Source: Candidatus Altimarinota bacterium
GTDB taxonomy: Bacteria; Cyanobacteriota; Cyanobacteriia; Cyanobacteriales; Microcystaceae
NCBI GenBank assembly: GCA_012031035.1
Contig: JAAUUT010000003.1
Location: 1 to 64,000 of the forward strand
Reading direction: 5' to 3'
Length of the DNA: 64,000 bases
Shown here: positions 8,075 to 17,689 of the stretch, piece by piece
Layout of the letters: every line of letters starts with the position of its first letter
Position numbering within the stretch: position 1 is the stretch's first letter
Made by a program: the position numbers and the translations under genes
Notes under the pieces: model-generated
The model's input: only the letters and a program-made list of their open reading frames with translations
The model's database searches: none
Told to the model about the DNA's origin: nothing

Positions 8075-8843
8075 AGTTTGCTCGACTTAACCTTACTAAG
8101 AATCTTAATAGTTACTGAATCGGTTTAATAGAATATTTTTTACTAAAAAACCCTAGTCAAAAAATTGATAGAAGTTACCTGAGACAACAAATAATTAATT
8201 AAATAGAAGCCAAAATAAACTTCGTGTTAGATACCAATAATCTTGCTATTAATGCTTCTATTATTAAATTACATTTCTGTACGATCTAGGATTTTATCGG
8301 TTGATTGATAAAACTATTTATTCTGATTAATTATTCGATTGCAAAAGCTATGAACTAAGCTTAACAAGCTTATTAGCAGAATATCTACTCAGGTTTAATC
8401 TAGTTTTACATTGTATTTCAGCGTGATAAAAAATAAAATCAAGTGATTTAAATTGTATTTTTTAATCTAAATTTGCGAGACAGTGAATAACAGATATTAT
8501 TGCAAATTTTTTTGGTTAAAATCCATAGTCAATCGCAATATGTATAGATTGATTAACTATTATTAAACTATTGACAATAAACTCTCAAAGAAAGAATTAG
8601 TTTTTGTTAAAATGTTGTATAATTGAATAAAGTTGCCTTTGGGGATCGACGATAATCCCCAAAAAAAGCGCTCGAATAGATAAATAAATAAAGTGGGTCG
8701 AACTAGTCCGACCTAATTAATCAAAATTTTGCTATTCTGGTTAAATTTTTAACGCAGCCCAGTGAGAGTTCTTTTGGCTTTATATACGGCTGTGTTTATT
8801 TAAATATCTTTAACCAGTGCTAGATATAAAGAGAGCAATAACA
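8075..8843. promoter_or_regulatory. Long AT-rich leader region of the glyoxylate-shunt genes
   Basis: About 770 bases without a credible gene lie upstream of aceB. Two elements stand out. TATAAT occurs at 8618-8623, without a good -35 at the usual distance. A 9-bp hairpin, TTTGGGGAT at 8638-8646 pairing with ATCCCCAAA at 8655-8663 around an 8-base loop, is followed by an A run rather than a T run, so it is not an ordinary forward terminator. The region may hold the promoter, operators and a long 5' leader of aceB-aceA. Confidence 0.4.
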
Positions 8844-10472
8844 ATGATACTTAACGCTACCATTGGAACAAACAAAACAGTAACAAATGGAGTTAACATT
8901 CTCGGTCAAATTTCGACCCAATACGCTGAAATTGTGACTCCCGAAGCGCTAGATTTTCTTGCCATGTTGCAAAGGCGTTTTGGCAGCCAACGAGAAAATC
9001 TCCTGAAGTTGAGAGAAACCATACAGCAGCAAATCGATACGGGTCAGTTGCCCGACTTTCCAGCCGAAACAGCAGCTATACGCAACAGCGACTGGGAAAT
9101 TGCCCCAATTCCCCAAGATTTATTAGATCGTCGCGTTGAAATCACTGGGCCGACCGATCGCAAAATGGTTATCAATGCTCTCAATTGCGGGGCAAATGCG
9201 TTCATGGCAGATTTTGAGGATTCTAACAGCCCGACTTGGGACAATATGGTATCCGGTCAAATTAATCTGCGCGATGCCGTCAATCGAACGATTAGCTATA
9301 GCGACTCCAAAACGGGTAAAGAATACAAACTCAACGAACAAACTGCCGTCTTAATCGTTCGTCCTCGCGGATGGCACTTACTAGAATCGCACGTTCTCAT
9401 CGATGGTCGTCCCATGTCGGGAACGCTGTTCGATTTCGGACTGTATTTCTTCCACAATGCTCGCAAACTGCTCGAAAATGGTAGCGGCCCTTATTTCTAC
9501 CTACCAAAGCTAGAAAACAGACACGAAGCTGCTTTGTGGAATCAGGTTTTTGTAGTGGCACAAGAAGCGCTAGGGTTGCCAGTGGGGACAATTAAAGCAA
9601 CTGTTCTCATAGAGACAATTCTTGCCAGCTTTGAAATCGATGAAATCCTCTACGAACTGCACGACCATATTGTCGGTCTAAACTGCGGACGCTGGGACTA
9701 TATTTTCAGTTTTATTAAAAAGTTTCACAATCGTCCTGATTTCGTGCTGGGCGATCGCAATAATGTCACCATGACGTGTCATTTCATGCGTTCTTACAGC
9801 CGACTCGTCATTCAAACCTGTCACCGTCGCGGAGCATTTGCGATGGGTGGAATGGCAGCACAGATCCCGATCAAAAATGACTCGGTTGCTAATGAAGCCG
9901 CTTTTGCCAAAGTACGTGCCGATAAAGAGCGAGAAGTCAGCGACGGTCACGATGGTACTTGGGTAGCGCACCCCGCCCTCGTTCCCCTCGCACGGGAGGT
10001 TTTTGACAGACATATGACAGGTGCAAATCAACTGTCGGTTTCCTTGGACGATAAGATTACCGCCGAAGATCTGCTTGCTATTTCCCCAGAAAAGATTACC
10101 GAAACCGGACTGCGCAGTAACATTCGCGTTGGGATTTTATACCTAACCGCTTGGCTGGCAGGTAGCGGCTGCGTGCCCTTGTATAACTTAATGGAGGATG
10201 CCGCGACGGCTGAAATCTGTCGCGCCCAGGTTTGGCAGTGGTTGCATCACCAAGCCAAATTAGAGGACGGTTGTCCAATTGACTTACCGCTTTTCCAAAC
10301 CATCTTAAAAGAAGAAATCACGGCATTAAAACCAGAAATTGCTAACCACAGCAATTGGGGAACAACCTTTGAAAACGCGATCGCGCTTTTTACCAAATTA
10401 ATAGAAAGCGATCGCTTTGAAGAGTTTTTAACGCTACCCGCTTATCGTCATCTCGTTACCTTTTCCAACTAA
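8844..10472 (+). CDS. aceB: Malate synthase
   Basis: Malate synthase joins glyoxylate and acetyl-CoA to malate, the second step of the glyoxylate shunt. The protein (542 residues from ATG 8844, close to the usual A-type length) shows the family blocks RRVEITGPTDRKMVINALNC, FMADFEDSNSP, the glyoxylate-contact segment VRPRGWHL, TVLIETI, GLNCGRWDYIFS and the C-terminal DGTWVAHP with the catalytic aspartate. I chose the ATG at 8844 because AGAGAG lies just upstream; an in-frame GTG at 8817 would add nine residues. Isocitrate lyase follows after 41 bases, so both shunt enzymes are almost certainly co-transcribed. Confidence 0.95.
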   Translation: MILNATIGTNKTVTNGVNILGQISTQYAEIVTPEALDFLAMLQRRFGSQRENLLKLRETIQQQIDTGQLPDFPAETAAIRNSDWEIAPIPQDLLDRRVEITGPTDRKMVINALNCGANAFMADFEDSNSPTWDNMVSGQINLRDAVNRTISYSDSKTGKEYKLNEQTAVLIVRPRGWHLLESHVLIDGRPMSGTLFDFGLYFFHNARKLLENGSGPYFYLPKLENRHEAALWNQVFVVAQEALGLPVGTIKATVLIETILASFEIDEILYELHDHIVGLNCGRWDYIFSFIKKFHNRPDFVLGDRNNVTMTCHFMRSYSRLVIQTCHRRGAFAMGGMAAQIPIKNDSVANEAAFAKVRADKEREVSDGHDGTWVAHPALVPLAREVFDRHMTGANQLSVSLDDKITAEDLLAISPEKITETGLRSNIRVGILYLTAWLAGSGCVPLYNLMEDAATAEICRAQVWQWLHHQAKLEDGCPIDLPLFQTILKEEITALKPEIANHSNWGTTFENAIALFTKLIESDRFEEFLTLPAYRHLVTFSN

Positions 10473-10513
10473 CCACTACTGATTTAACGATTACCTAAAG
10501 GAGACTATCTACC

Positions 10514-12067
10514 ATGACTGCTACTCAAACTCAACTCACCTTTGAACAACTCATTCCAACTGCCCCTCAAGGTCGCTTCCAGGGCATTCAACGCAACTAC
10601 ACCCCAGAAGATGTCCTCAGACTGCAAGGCTCGATTCCCATCCGCTATACCTTGGCGGAGATAGGAGCGAATCGTCTCTGGGAACTTCTACACACAGAAG
10701 ACTATATCAACTCCCTCGGTGCAATGACAGGGAATCAGGCAATGCAAATGGTACGTGCCGGACTCAAAGCCATTTACCTTTCTGGTTGGCAGGTGGCAGC
10801 CGATTCTAACGTCGCAGGGGCAATGTATCCCGACCAAAGTTTGTATCCTGCTAATAGCGGGCCAGAATTGTGTCGTCGCATTAATAAAACATTCCAACGA
10901 GCCGATCAAATCCATCATTCAGAAGGGAAAAACGGCATTCACTGGTTTGCTCCTATCGTCGCCGATGCAGAAGCTGGTTTTGGTGGCCCCCTCAATAGCT
11001 TTGAAATCATGAAAGCCTACATTGAAGCAGGCGCGGCGGCAGTGCATTTTGAAGATCAACTCGCTGCTGAAAAGAAATGCGGTCATCTTGGCGGCAAAGT
11101 CTTGATTCCCACAGCAGCACAGATTCGCAACCTCAATGCCGCAAGACTAGCAGCCGATACGATGGGAGTTCCCACGCTAGTAGTTGCCCGTACCGATGCA
11201 GAAAGTGCCACACTAATTACCAGCAATGTAGACGATCGCGATCTACCATTCATCACTGGAGAGCGAACAGTAGAAGGATTTTACCGCCTAAAACCCGGAT
11301 CGGGACTCGCCCATTGCATCGCGCGCGGATTGGCTTATGCGCCCTATGCCGACTTGCTGTGGTGGGAAACTTCTACTCCTAACCTAGAAGAAGCTCGTCA
11401 GTTCGCCGAAGCCGTTCGCAGCAAATATCCTGACAAGCTGCTGGCTTATAACTGTTCGCCTTCATTTAACTGGAAAGCGAATTTAGATGAGGCTACTATT
11501 GCCAAGTTCCAAAAAGAACTCGGAGCAATGGGCTATAAGTTTCAGTTCGTAACGCTAGCTGGCTTCCACAGCCTCAATTACAGTATGTTTGAATTGGCTC
11601 GTGGTTATGCTCAAAACGGCATGGCTGCTTACTCCGAATTACAAGAAGCCGAATTTGCTAGCGAAGTTCATGGGTATAGCGCAACGCGCCACCAACGCGA
11701 AGTCGGCACTGGCTATTTCGATTCGGTTTCTATGGCGATTTCTGGCGGACAATCCTCAACAACTGCTATGGCTAGTTCTACTGAAGCAAAACAGTTTCAG
11801 CCTATTGATGAATACCAATCTACTCACGCGACCATCGACTACAACAACGGACACGAAACCATTCATGCAGAAGTTGATAGTGCTATTTACCACTGCGTTC
11901 GCGAGGCAAAAGCACTTGCCGATGTTGATGAAACAGAGTTTATCAATCAGGTTTATCGGTGCGTCCAGCACGTAAAAGCCAGCGAAAATTTCCACGAAGC
12001 TCACTACGCTCGTATCAAAGAAGCTTACCGAGAAATTGAAGAATTCGCTCGCGTTGACGACGATTAA
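10514..12067 (+). CDS. aceA: Isocitrate lyase with C-terminal extension
   Basis: Isocitrate lyase splits isocitrate into glyoxylate and succinate. The catalytic signature [10 protein letters not shown] is present (cysteine near residue 189), as are [37 protein letters not shown] and the end-of-core [15 protein letters not shown]. The core usually ends at a G/S-S-T-E-x-x-QF motif; here SSTEAKQF ends at about residue 427 and another 90 residues follow, acidic and probably helical ([39 protein letters not shown]). AAAGGAGA precedes the ATG. With aceB it makes a complete glyoxylate bypass, allowing net growth on acetate-level carbon. Confidence 0.95.
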   Translation: MTATQTQLTFEQLIPTAPQGRFQGIQRNYTPEDVLRLQGSIPIRYTLAEIGANRLWELLHTEDYINSLGAMTGNQAMQMVRAGLKAIYLSGWQVAADSNVAGAMYPDQSLYPANSGPELCRRINKTFQRADQIHHSEGKNGIHWFAPIVADAEAGFGGPLNSFEIMKAYIEAGAAAVHFEDQLAAEKKCGHLGGKVLIPTAAQIRNLNAARLAADTMGVPTLVVARTDAESATLITSNVDDRDLPFITGERTVEGFYRLKPGSGLAHCIARGLAYAPYADLLWWETSTPNLEEARQFAEAVRSKYPDKLLAYNCSPSFNWKANLDEATIAKFQKELGAMGYKFQFVTLAGFHSLNYSMFELARGYAQNGMAAYSELQEAEFASEVHGYSATRHQREVGTGYFDSVSMAISGGQSSTTAMASSTEAKQFQPIDEYQSTHATIDYNNGHETIHAEVDSAIYHCVREAKALADVDETEFINQVYRCVQHVKASENFHEAHYARIKEAYREIEEFARVDDD

Positions 12068-12420
12068 TCGCAAACTGACTTTATGAAAGGAGAGGGGATG
12101 AGAAATGCAATTCTCCAGAGCTTTCACCAGAGAGAATCAATTAAAAATTCTTCTCTATTGCCTTCTATCCCCAAGCAGAAGCTTTATCCCTTCTCAATCT
12201 ATCTCCTTTCATTTTCTTCTTTCCCCAATAGTTATGCTAGTTTAGATAATTTGGAAAAAGCGATCGTTCAATGATGCCGCGTTTTGCTTAAAAAAGAGCA
12301 AGTTCGCGGTTTAACCAGTTATCATTGGTGGTTATAGGAAATCAGTAGTTTATGGGCAATCAACCGGATTTAAGATTAGTACTGAATGACTGAACTCCTG
12401 AACTACCGAACGACTCACTT
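12068..12420. other. Gap between aceA and the IsrB element
   Basis: About 350 bases with no supported gene. A 63-codon open frame at 12083-12274 has no recognisable content. Near 12385-12415 the text TGAACTCCTGAACTACCGAA belongs to a dispersed repeat that recurs around 51757-51815. The last roughly 20 bases before 12421 would be the guide part of the omega RNA if the element is intact. Confidence 0.4.
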
Positions 12421-12639
12421 GTCACTTACCCCCGAATTGAATTCGGGGGCTTGAAAGCGGAGATTTGACCACTCTCTTAATTTAAGACTAAATCAAGTGT
12501 CTAGAGTAGGTTAGAAGCTAAACTGAGCTAACTTGGTGTGGTAGCCAAAAATATAATACAAATGCTTCCCTAGTTTGTATTCCCTGTGTTAGCCAGTCTC
12601 GAAGGGAAGTATAGACAAGAGAAATCTTGACTTATAGTT
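12421..12639 (+). ncRNA. Probable omega RNA scaffold for IsrB
   Basis: The 219 bases before the IsrB start are rich in potential pairing. CCCCCGAATT (12429-12438) and AATTCGGGGG (12440-12449) form a very stable hairpin after CACTTA. TGCTTCCC near 12563 can pair with GGGAAG near 12604, and ACAAAT with TTTGTA. IscB and IsrB proteins use an RNA encoded directly upstream of the gene, with the guide at its 5' end. Position and structure fit; sequence conservation was not tested, and the boundaries are approximate. Confidence 0.55.
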
Positions 12640-13674
12640 ATGCAATTTGTACCAGTTGTAGACCAAAATCAAAAACCGTTAATGCCAACAACATCAGCCC
12701 GTGCTAGAAGATGGATTGCATCTGGAAAAGCAACTGGGTTTTGGAAGAAAGGCGTTTTCTGTGTTCGACTAAACGTAGAACTATCAAAAAGAAACTTACA
12801 GCGTATTGCTGTTGGCATAGACCCAGGAAGTAAAAGAGAAGGATTTACAGTAAAATCTCAATCTCATACCTACCTGAATCTTCAAACTTATGCAGTAGAT
12901 TGGGTAAAAGATGCAGTTGAAACTAGACGCAATATGCGTAGAGCAAGACGATATAGAAAAACTCCTTGTCGTCAAAATCGAAGCAACCGACTAGCCAACA
13001 AGAGTAGATTAGCTCCATCTACAAAAGCTAGATGGCAGTGGAAACTAAGAATTTGTTGGTGGTTAGAAAAAATGTTTCCAATTACTTGTTTTGTAGTCGA
13101 AGATATCAAAGCAAGAACTTGGAAAAATAGCAAAAAGTGGAATCGATCGTTTAGTCCTTTAGAGGTGGGAAAAGAATGGTTTCATCAACAGCTTAATCGC
13201 GTTGCACCTGTTGAATTAAAACAGGGATTAGAAACATCTGAACTTAGAGATAGCTTAGGGTTAAAGAAAGCTAAAAACAAGTTATCTGATAAGTTTGAAG
13301 CCCATTGTGTAGACAGTTGGGTATTAGCTAACTGGTATGTTGGCGGACATACTCAACCCGATAACACGAGTTTGTTAATTGTAATTCCGTTGCGTTTTCA
13401 TCGTCGTCAATTACATCGATTAGAACACGCAAGGGGTGGGGTTCGTTCTTCTTATGGGGGAACTATGTCACTAGGTTTTAAGCGTGGCTCTATAGTTCAG
13501 CATCCAAAGTTTGGACTGTCTTATCTTGGAGGTTCAAGCAAAGGAAGAATAAGTTTGCATTCAATCTTAACCGGAAAAAGATTAACTCAAAATGCCAAGA
13601 AAGAAGAGCTTAAATTTCTCGCTTACAATTCTTGGAGGACGGCGGTTAAAACGAGGGGCTGCGTGCGGAAGTAA
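12640..13674 (+). CDS. isrB: IsrB: RNA-guided RuvC-only nuclease (HNH-less IscB relative)
   Basis: A 344-residue protein with the order known for IsrB. The N-terminal PLMP motif (QKPLMPTTSARARRWI) comes first, then RuvC-I (GIDPGSKREGF, D61), an arginine-rich bridge helix (RRNMRRARRYRKTPCRQNRS), RuvC-II (FVVEDIKARTW, E154) and RuvC-III (H222-C-V-D225-S-W). Only 68 residues separate RuvC-II from H222, with no H-N-H or CxxC pairs, so the HNH domain of IscB is absent. IsrB enzymes nick DNA guided by an omega RNA and are relatives of the Cas9 ancestor. All three RuvC acids are present, so it may be active. Automated annotation usually calls such genes RRXXR or OrfB proteins. Confidence 0.8.
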   Translation: MQFVPVVDQNQKPLMPTTSARARRWIASGKATGFWKKGVFCVRLNVELSKRNLQRIAVGIDPGSKREGFTVKSQSHTYLNLQTYAVDWVKDAVETRRNMRRARRYRKTPCRQNRSNRLANKSRLAPSTKARWQWKLRICWWLEKMFPITCFVVEDIKARTWKNSKKWNRSFSPLEVGKEWFHQQLNRVAPVELKQGLETSELRDSLGLKKAKNKLSDKFEAHCVDSWVLANWYVGGHTQPDNTSLLIVIPLRFHRRQLHRLEHARGGVRSSYGGTMSLGFKRGSIVQHPKFGLSYLGGSSKGRISLHSILTGKRLTQNAKKEELKFLAYNSWRTAVKTRGCVRK

Positions 13675-13694
13675 ATTCCGCACTTTAATGCCCC
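13651..13694 (+). repeat. Hairpin at the 3' end of the IsrB element
   Basis: GTGCGGAA (13663-13670) and TTCCGCAC (13676-13683) form an 8-bp stem that contains the IsrB stop codon in its loop. An outer pairing of GGGGC (13655-13659) with GCCCC (13690-13694) extends it. IS200/IS605 elements carry such subterminal hairpins as the binding site of their transposase, so this is probably the right end. Confidence 0.55.
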
Positions 13695-13758
13695 GTCGCT
13701 CCCTCCGCTTCCTCCGTGCAATAAATTGACACGGTTTCCGCGTTCGGAGTTTTTTTAG

Positions 13759-15021
13759 ATGAGAATTGCTTATTTAACAGGCACTTATCCTAGAGCAACC
13801 GACACTTTTATCCAACGGGAGGTAATGGCTTTACGGGAAAAAGGTGCAGACGTACAAACCTTTTCCGTTCGTCGTCCGGGTGACGAACACATCGTCGGGA
13901 GCGAACAAAAAGCCGAACGCGATCGCACTTACTATATTTTGCCTGTCAATTTAGTTTTTTTATTTCTAGCGCATTTAACTTTATTACTGAGTTCTCCAAC
14001 CAGATACTTAAATGCTCTTAAGCTAGCTTGGACTACACGACAGCCAGGACTAAAAGGCAACTTTTATCAACTGTTTTACTTTCTCGAAGCCGGAATATTG
14101 GCTTATGAGATTAGAAACCGACAAATTCAACACCTGCACAACCATCTAGCCGACTCCAGTTGTACTGTAGCAATGCTTGCTGCTGCTTTGGGTGGATTTA
14201 CTTATAGCTTTACCCTACACGGCCCTTATATTTTCTTCGAGCCTTATCGTTGGCGACTCGATAAAAAAATCGAACGAGCATTATTTGTCTGTTGCATCAG
14301 TCATTTTTGTCGCTCTCAAGCGATGATCTTTACGCCTACGGATAAATGGGATCGCTTACATATTATTCATTGTGGGGTCAATCCCGATTTATTCTCTCCC
14401 GTCGATTTTGATACACCCCACAAGCGACTACTCTACGTCGGTCGCCTCGCAGCAAATAAAGGTTTACCAATCCTCCTACAAAGTATCGCGAGTCTGCAAT
14501 CTTCCCACCCAGAAATCGCTCTAACAGTCGTCGGTGATGGCGAAGATCGCGCTATCTTAGAACAGATGAGCCTTCAACTTGGATTACAAGAACGGGTCAA
14601 ATTTGTCGGTTATAAGTCTCAAGCAGAAGTCCGCCAATATTTACAGCAGACAGAGATATTTGTCTTACCGAGTTTTGCTGAAGGCGTACCTGTCGTTTTG
14701 ATGGAAGCAATGGCTGCGGGCGTACCCGTTGTCGCTACACAAATTGCTGGGGTAAGCGAGCTAGTTGAAGATGGAATCAGTGGGTATTTAGTTCCTCCAG
14801 GCGATCGCATTTCCCTTACAAAACGTATCGAAATGTTACTTAACGATCGTCAATTGCGATCGCGATTGGGTGCATCTGGTCGTCTCAAAATTGAACGAGA
14901 ATTCAATCTCAAACAGGAAGTCGAACGGCTTTATTGCGTGATGAGTTCGGCACTACAAGGAAAAATCGAACCGATTCGTCCCAATTTACCCGAAAAATTA
15001 TCAGTCCAGGAGAGCTATTAA
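13759..15021 (+). CDS. GT4-family glycosyltransferase
   Basis: A 420-residue glycosyltransferase with two Rossmann halves. The N-terminal half starts MRIAYLTGTYPRATDTFIQR, typical of colanic-acid or exopolysaccharide type GT4 enzymes. The C-terminal half carries LLYVGRLAANKGL, the nucleotide-sugar site FVLPSFAEGVPVVLMEAMA and VATQIAGVSELVEDG. It transfers a sugar from a nucleotide donor, probably to a lipid-linked or surface glycan. It begins 60-80 bases after the IsrB element, whose insertion may have replaced its native promoter. The acceptor cannot be predicted. Confidence 0.85.
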   Translation: MRIAYLTGTYPRATDTFIQREVMALREKGADVQTFSVRRPGDEHIVGSEQKAERDRTYYILPVNLVFLFLAHLTLLLSSPTRYLNALKLAWTTRQPGLKGNFYQLFYFLEAGILAYEIRNRQIQHLHNHLADSSCTVAMLAAALGGFTYSFTLHGPYIFFEPYRWRLDKKIERALFVCCISHFCRSQAMIFTPTDKWDRLHIIHCGVNPDLFSPVDFDTPHKRLLYVGRLAANKGLPILLQSIASLQSSHPEIALTVVGDGEDRAILEQMSLQLGLQERVKFVGYKSQAEVRQYLQQTEIFVLPSFAEGVPVVLMEAMAAGVPVVATQIAGVSELVEDGISGYLVPPGDRISLTKRIEMLLNDRQLRSRLGASGRLKIEREFNLKQEVERLYCVMSSALQGKIEPIRPNLPEKLSVQESY

Positions 15022-15114
15022 ATTATGAATTATAAATGATGAATTATGAAAATTTGGGACGCAATCGCTTTTCTGCCACAATATATTAATAAAATTGAGA
15101 ATTTATAAATTCTT

Positions 15115-16775
15115 ATGAGCGACGTTTCCCAATCTGAGGAATATTCGGCGTTCGCGCCTAAATCGGAAAAACTTAAATTTACCACTAAATTAGCTTACGG
15201 GGCAGGCGATCTCGGAGCGGCGATTACAGCTAATATTTTGGTATTTTACTTGTTGTTTTTCTTCACCGATGTAGCAGGTTTGCCGCCTGGTTTAGCGGGG
15301 AGCGTTCTAACAATTGGCAAAATTTCCGATGCTATCAACGATCCCATTGTAGGGGTAATGAGCGATCGCACTCGTTCGCGTTGGGGTCGTCGTCTTCCGT
15401 GGATGCTGTTTGGGGCGATTCCTTTTGGCATTATTTATTATTTACAATGGATTATTCCGCATTTTAGCGATAATAGCGAGATTAATAAATGGATGTTATT
15501 TGGCTATTACGTGCTTATAGGCGTTCTCTTCAACATTGCCTATACGATGGTAAACTTGCCTTATACGGCCCTCACTCCCGAACTGACTCAAGATTATAAC
15601 GAAAGAACTAGCCTTAACAGCATTCGCTTTGCCTTTTCCATTGGAGGCAGCATTCTGTCTTTAATTCTGTATATCTTGATTTCTAATGCTTATCCTGACA
15701 ATCCAGGTCAAAGATATCTCATTTTGGGTTTTGTCTGTAGCGTTATCTCTGTTATTGCAATCTTTTGGTGTACGCTGCGCATCCAAGAAAGAGGAAACGA
15801 TCCGATTTTAAACGAACAGCAGAAAAAGCGTCTGGGATATCTTTTAATTGCGATCGCGATTGCAAGTATTATTTATGGAATTTTTAATGCGATCGCTCTA
15901 GGAGGAAAGATAGATTTCAATAGCATTTTAGCTTGGCTGATGAGCTTGCTAATTGCTGCCTTTGGCGTTACGTTAATTTTCGCCACGCCCGAACCCCACC
16001 TTATCGACGATAATGCTGTCAGAGAACGAACCGAAAGTCAACAAGCCCCTTCTGTCCCGTTTAAGGAACAACTACAAATTGCTTTTAGCAATCGACCTTT
16101 TTTGTTTGTTATTGGCATTTATCTTTGCTCTTGGTTAGCCGTTCAATTGACAGCTTCGATTCTCGTTTACTTCGTCGTCGCTTGGATGAAGTTACCGGAG
16201 GGACAATCGGGATTAGTCGCGCTAGCGGTGCAAGGGACTGCGTTAATTATGCTATTTTTCTGGCAAGCACTCAGTCAAAGATTCGATAAAAAAATCGTTT
16301 ATTTTATTGGCATGGGCTTTTGGATAGTCGCTCAAGCTATCTTATTTTTGCTGCAACCCGGTCAAGAAGGGTTAATGTATTTTGGGGCGATTGTTGCAGG
16401 TTTTGGGGTTTCAGTCGCTTATCTGATTCCTTGGTCGATGATACCCGATGTTATCGAACTCGACGAATTGAGAACGGGGAAACGTCGCGAGGGAATCTTT
16501 TATGCGTTTATGGTTTTGCTGCAAAATTCGGTCTGGCGTTAGGATTGTTTTTGGTTGGAATTGCCCTCGAAGCCTCTGGTTTTATCCAAAGACAAGCCGG
16601 ACAACCCATTCCAGACCAACCCGAAAGCGCATTATGGGCGATTCGTCTGGCGATCGGACCGTTACCCGCTATATTTTTAATCGGGGGATTAGTTTTAGCC
16701 TATTTCTATCCCATCACCCGCGAAATTCACGCCGAGATTCGCTTAAAATTGCAAGAACGCGATCGAGGGGATTAA
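15115..16775 (+). CDS. MFS sugar symporter of the GPH type, frameshifted
   Basis: A glycoside-pentoside-hexuronide:cation symporter of the major facilitator superfamily, with about 12 membrane segments. The N-terminus KLAYGAGDLGAAITANILVF and the loop GVMSDRTRSRWGRRLPWML are diagnostic of MFS_2. The frame stops at 16542 after FYAFMVLLQNSVWR. The expected continuation, KFGLALGLFLVGIALEASGF, is in the next frame to 16775. One A missing from the run at 16523-16526 explains this exactly. The substrate is unknown; the preceding glycosyltransferase hints at carbohydrate metabolism. It is either a real null allele or an assembly error. Confidence 0.8.
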
Positions 16776-17089
16776 TGATTGGTGAGAAGGTGACTGGGAC
16801 ACTGGGATATCGGTGATTGGGATATCAGGACACTGGGTTATTGAGATATCTGGTTATCAAGAATATTGAGCAATTAGATCCTAATTCCCAATCGCCAATC
16901 ACCATTCCCCGATCGCCAATCCCCAATTTCTGTAATAATTTAATACTGAACGTGTAAACCTTTTTAAAGAAAAAGTGTCTTACCTCTGCTTAAAGGTTAT
17001 CTAAGCTACTTTCTTACTTAAGTAAGGATGGTAATTCTGAGAGAAATAGCAGAAGGGTTTACAGAAGTTAACGATTAAATTAGGTAGTT
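16776..17089. other. Repeat-rich gap upstream of petC
   Basis: The left part (16780-16925) is made of degenerate short repeats such as GACTGGGACACTGGGATATC and CCCAATCGCCAATCACC, also found in other gaps of this window. The right part, from about 16930, is AT-rich and should hold the petC-petA promoter, but no clear box is visible. Confidence 0.5.
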
Positions 17090-17629
17090 ATGGCACAATT
17101 TTCAGGAGCTTCCGATGTCCCCGATATGGGCCGTCGTCAATTTATGAACTTGTTAACGTTTGGGACGATTACAGGTGTAGCCGCTGGCGCACTCTACCCA
17201 GTCGTCAAATACTTTATTCCTCCTTCTTCTGGCGGTTCTGGCGGCGGCGTTACGGCAAAAGACGCTCTCGGTAACGATGTTGTTGTTAGCGAATTCTTAG
17301 CCAGCCACAATCCAGGCGAGCGAACTTTAGCACAAGGACTCAAAGGCGATCCGACTTATATCGTCGTCCAAGAAGATAAAACCCTGGCTAACTATGGCAT
17401 TAACGCCGTTTGTACCCACCTGGGTTGCGTCGTTCCTTGGAATGCAGCAGAAGAAAAATTTATTTGTCCTTGTCACGGTTCTCAGTACAACACAGAGGGT
17501 AAAGTCGTGCGCGGTCCCGCACCTTTATCGCTAGCATTGGCTCATGCAACAGTAACAGACGACAAAGTAGTGTTTACTCCTTGGACGGAAACCGATTTTC
17601 GTACCGATGAAGACCCCTGGTGGGCTTAA
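17090..17629 (+). CDS. petC: Cytochrome b6f Rieske iron-sulfur protein
   Basis: The Rieske subunit of the cytochrome b6f complex passes electrons from plastoquinol to cytochrome f in the thylakoid membrane. Its 179 residues match the usual length. A twin-arginine-like stretch ([16 protein letters not shown]) starts the single membrane anchor, and a glycine-rich hinge (SSGGSGGGV) follows. The 2Fe-2S ligands are in C108-T-H110-LGC113 and C126-P-C128-H129-GS. petA follows 60 bases downstream, the conserved cyanobacterial petCA operon. Confidence 0.97.
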   Translation: MAQFSGASDVPDMGRRQFMNLLTFGTITGVAAGALYPVVKYFIPPSSGGSGGGVTAKDALGNDVVVSEFLASHNPGERTLAQGLKGDPTYIVVQEDKTLANYGINAVCTHLGCVVPWNAAEEKFICPCHGSQYNTEGKVVRGPAPLSLALAHATVTDDKVVFTPWTETDFRTDEDPWWA

Positions 17630-17689
17630 TTTTCTTAAAAAATAAACGATTGGTAGAATTTTTAGTTTTTGAGTAATTTGACATTAGAG

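Larger units (their letters stand above)
12421..13700 (+). mobile_element. IsrB-carrying IS200/IS605-like element, no transposase seen
   Basis: The segment has the organisation of IscB/IsrB elements: a structured non-coding region, then the nuclease gene, then a terminal hairpin. No Y1 transposase (TnpA) is present, so movement would depend on one supplied elsewhere. The exact left and right ends are estimates; they cannot be fixed without an empty site. Confidence 0.5.

Noticed and set aside
8638-8663. Forward intrinsic terminator
   Set aside because: The stem is good, but an A run rather than a T run follows on the plus strand, so I list it only as a hairpin in the aceB leader.
12083-12274. 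63-codon open frame after aceA
   Set aside because: It starts in a purine-rich stretch, has no recognisable content and no neighbour support.
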